Positions 63,685 through 64,000 of a stretch of 64,000 bases of DNA are shown in pieces. The first letter of the stretch is position 1. Each line of letters starts with the position of its first letter. Location of the stretch: contig JNVV01000012.1 of the NCBI GenBank assembly GCA_000733355.1, positions 752,423 through 816,422 on the forward strand, in the 5' to 3' direction. Both the position numbers and the translations under genes were made by a program. The notes beneath the pieces are model-generated. The model was not told where the DNA came from, ran no database searches, and saw only the letters and a program-made list of their open reading frames with translations. This stretch comes from Falciphora oryzae. Lineage: Eukaryota; Ascomycota; Sordariomycetes; Magnaporthales; Magnaporthaceae.

Positions 63685-64000
63685 AGGAAGCGTGTTCAAC
63701 GGTTGGATGCCATTTCCATTAGTACTCGACATTCACAGGTACCGCACTTCAATGAATGGCTGCTGCGCATTGTAACAACTAGGGTGCGGACTGGCGAGCG
63801 ATGTCACGCCGGGCATGTGGTTTCCTCCCTTTTCTGGTCACGTTTCAGATGGTGGGGGAAGCCACCAAAACACTCACCAAACCCTGACCCTGCCACCGCA
63901 ACTTCCTGAACTTCCATGTGCAAATGCAAATCTTGCAAACACAAAGGTCTTTTTTACGCATGCGAATGACTCCAGCGTTTCCTGAAATTGAAGTTAATAT
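63685..64000. other. Window end, no gene supported
   Basis: 316 bp downstream of the last gene. Nothing recognisable. Confidence 0.45.

Overview
The window looks like nuclear DNA of a filamentous ascomycete (Pezizomycotina, most likely a sordariomycete). The evidence is short GT-AG introns of about 50-100 nt with CTAAC/CTGAC-type branch sites, fungus-specific families (STAND/NLR-like proteins, DUF1996, CmcJ-like, HOL1-like MFS), Fot1/Tan1-type pogo transposons, and repeat copies whose Gln codons have become TAG/TAA and Asp codons AAC, the expected footprint of repeat-induced point mutation (RIP). Host genes are GC-rich. The transposon block at about 9.9-19.3 kb is visibly AT-shifted. All exon joins were worked out by hand from splice signals, reading phase and family expectation; there is no transcript support.

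Layout. 0.9-9.1 kb: four single-copy metabolic genes (FAD monooxygenase, CocE/NonD hydrolase, phytanoyl-CoA-type dioxygenase, HOL1-like MFS transporter), possibly a small catabolic or accessory cluster. 9.9-19.3 kb: a decayed Ty3/Gypsy chromovirus-type LTR retrotransposon (minus strand) next to a decayed Tan1-like pogo element that carries a 430-bp foldback MITE, plus further remnants and a 148-bp MITE. 19.4-24.3 kb: a minus-strand gene for a GHKL-ATPase-like protein, split in a coding exon by a Fot1-like transposon that itself carries a solo LTR. 25.6-34.3 kb: GMC oxidoreductase, tannase/feruloyl esterase, and a Rad5/Rad16-type SNF2 ATPase with two GC-AG introns. 35.1-36.9 kb: a second complete but mutated Fot1-like element. 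37.3-45.2 kb: a broken STAND (NLR-like) gene with NACHT, C2H2 and ankyrin parts, with a 2.7-kb Mutator-like element in the intron that splits its P-loop. 45.7-63.7 kb: a small secreted Cys-rich protein, a disordered repeat protein, a CmcJ-like protein, a GH30 glycoside hydrolase (with an assembly gap), an unknown protein, a secreted DUF1996 protein, a broken O-methyltransferase, and a 1080-aa protein with a STAND-type N-terminal domain.

How it fits together. The window mixes secreted or oxidative carbon-metabolism genes with two STAND-type (NLR-like or related) genes and heavy transposon traffic. The strongest observations are positional. Two host genes are interrupted by elements whose boundaries and target-site duplications can be read to the base, and in both cases the pre-insertion gene structure can be inferred. 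Two assembly gaps (N runs) and at least two apparent one-base frameshifts mean some lesions could be sequencing artefacts.
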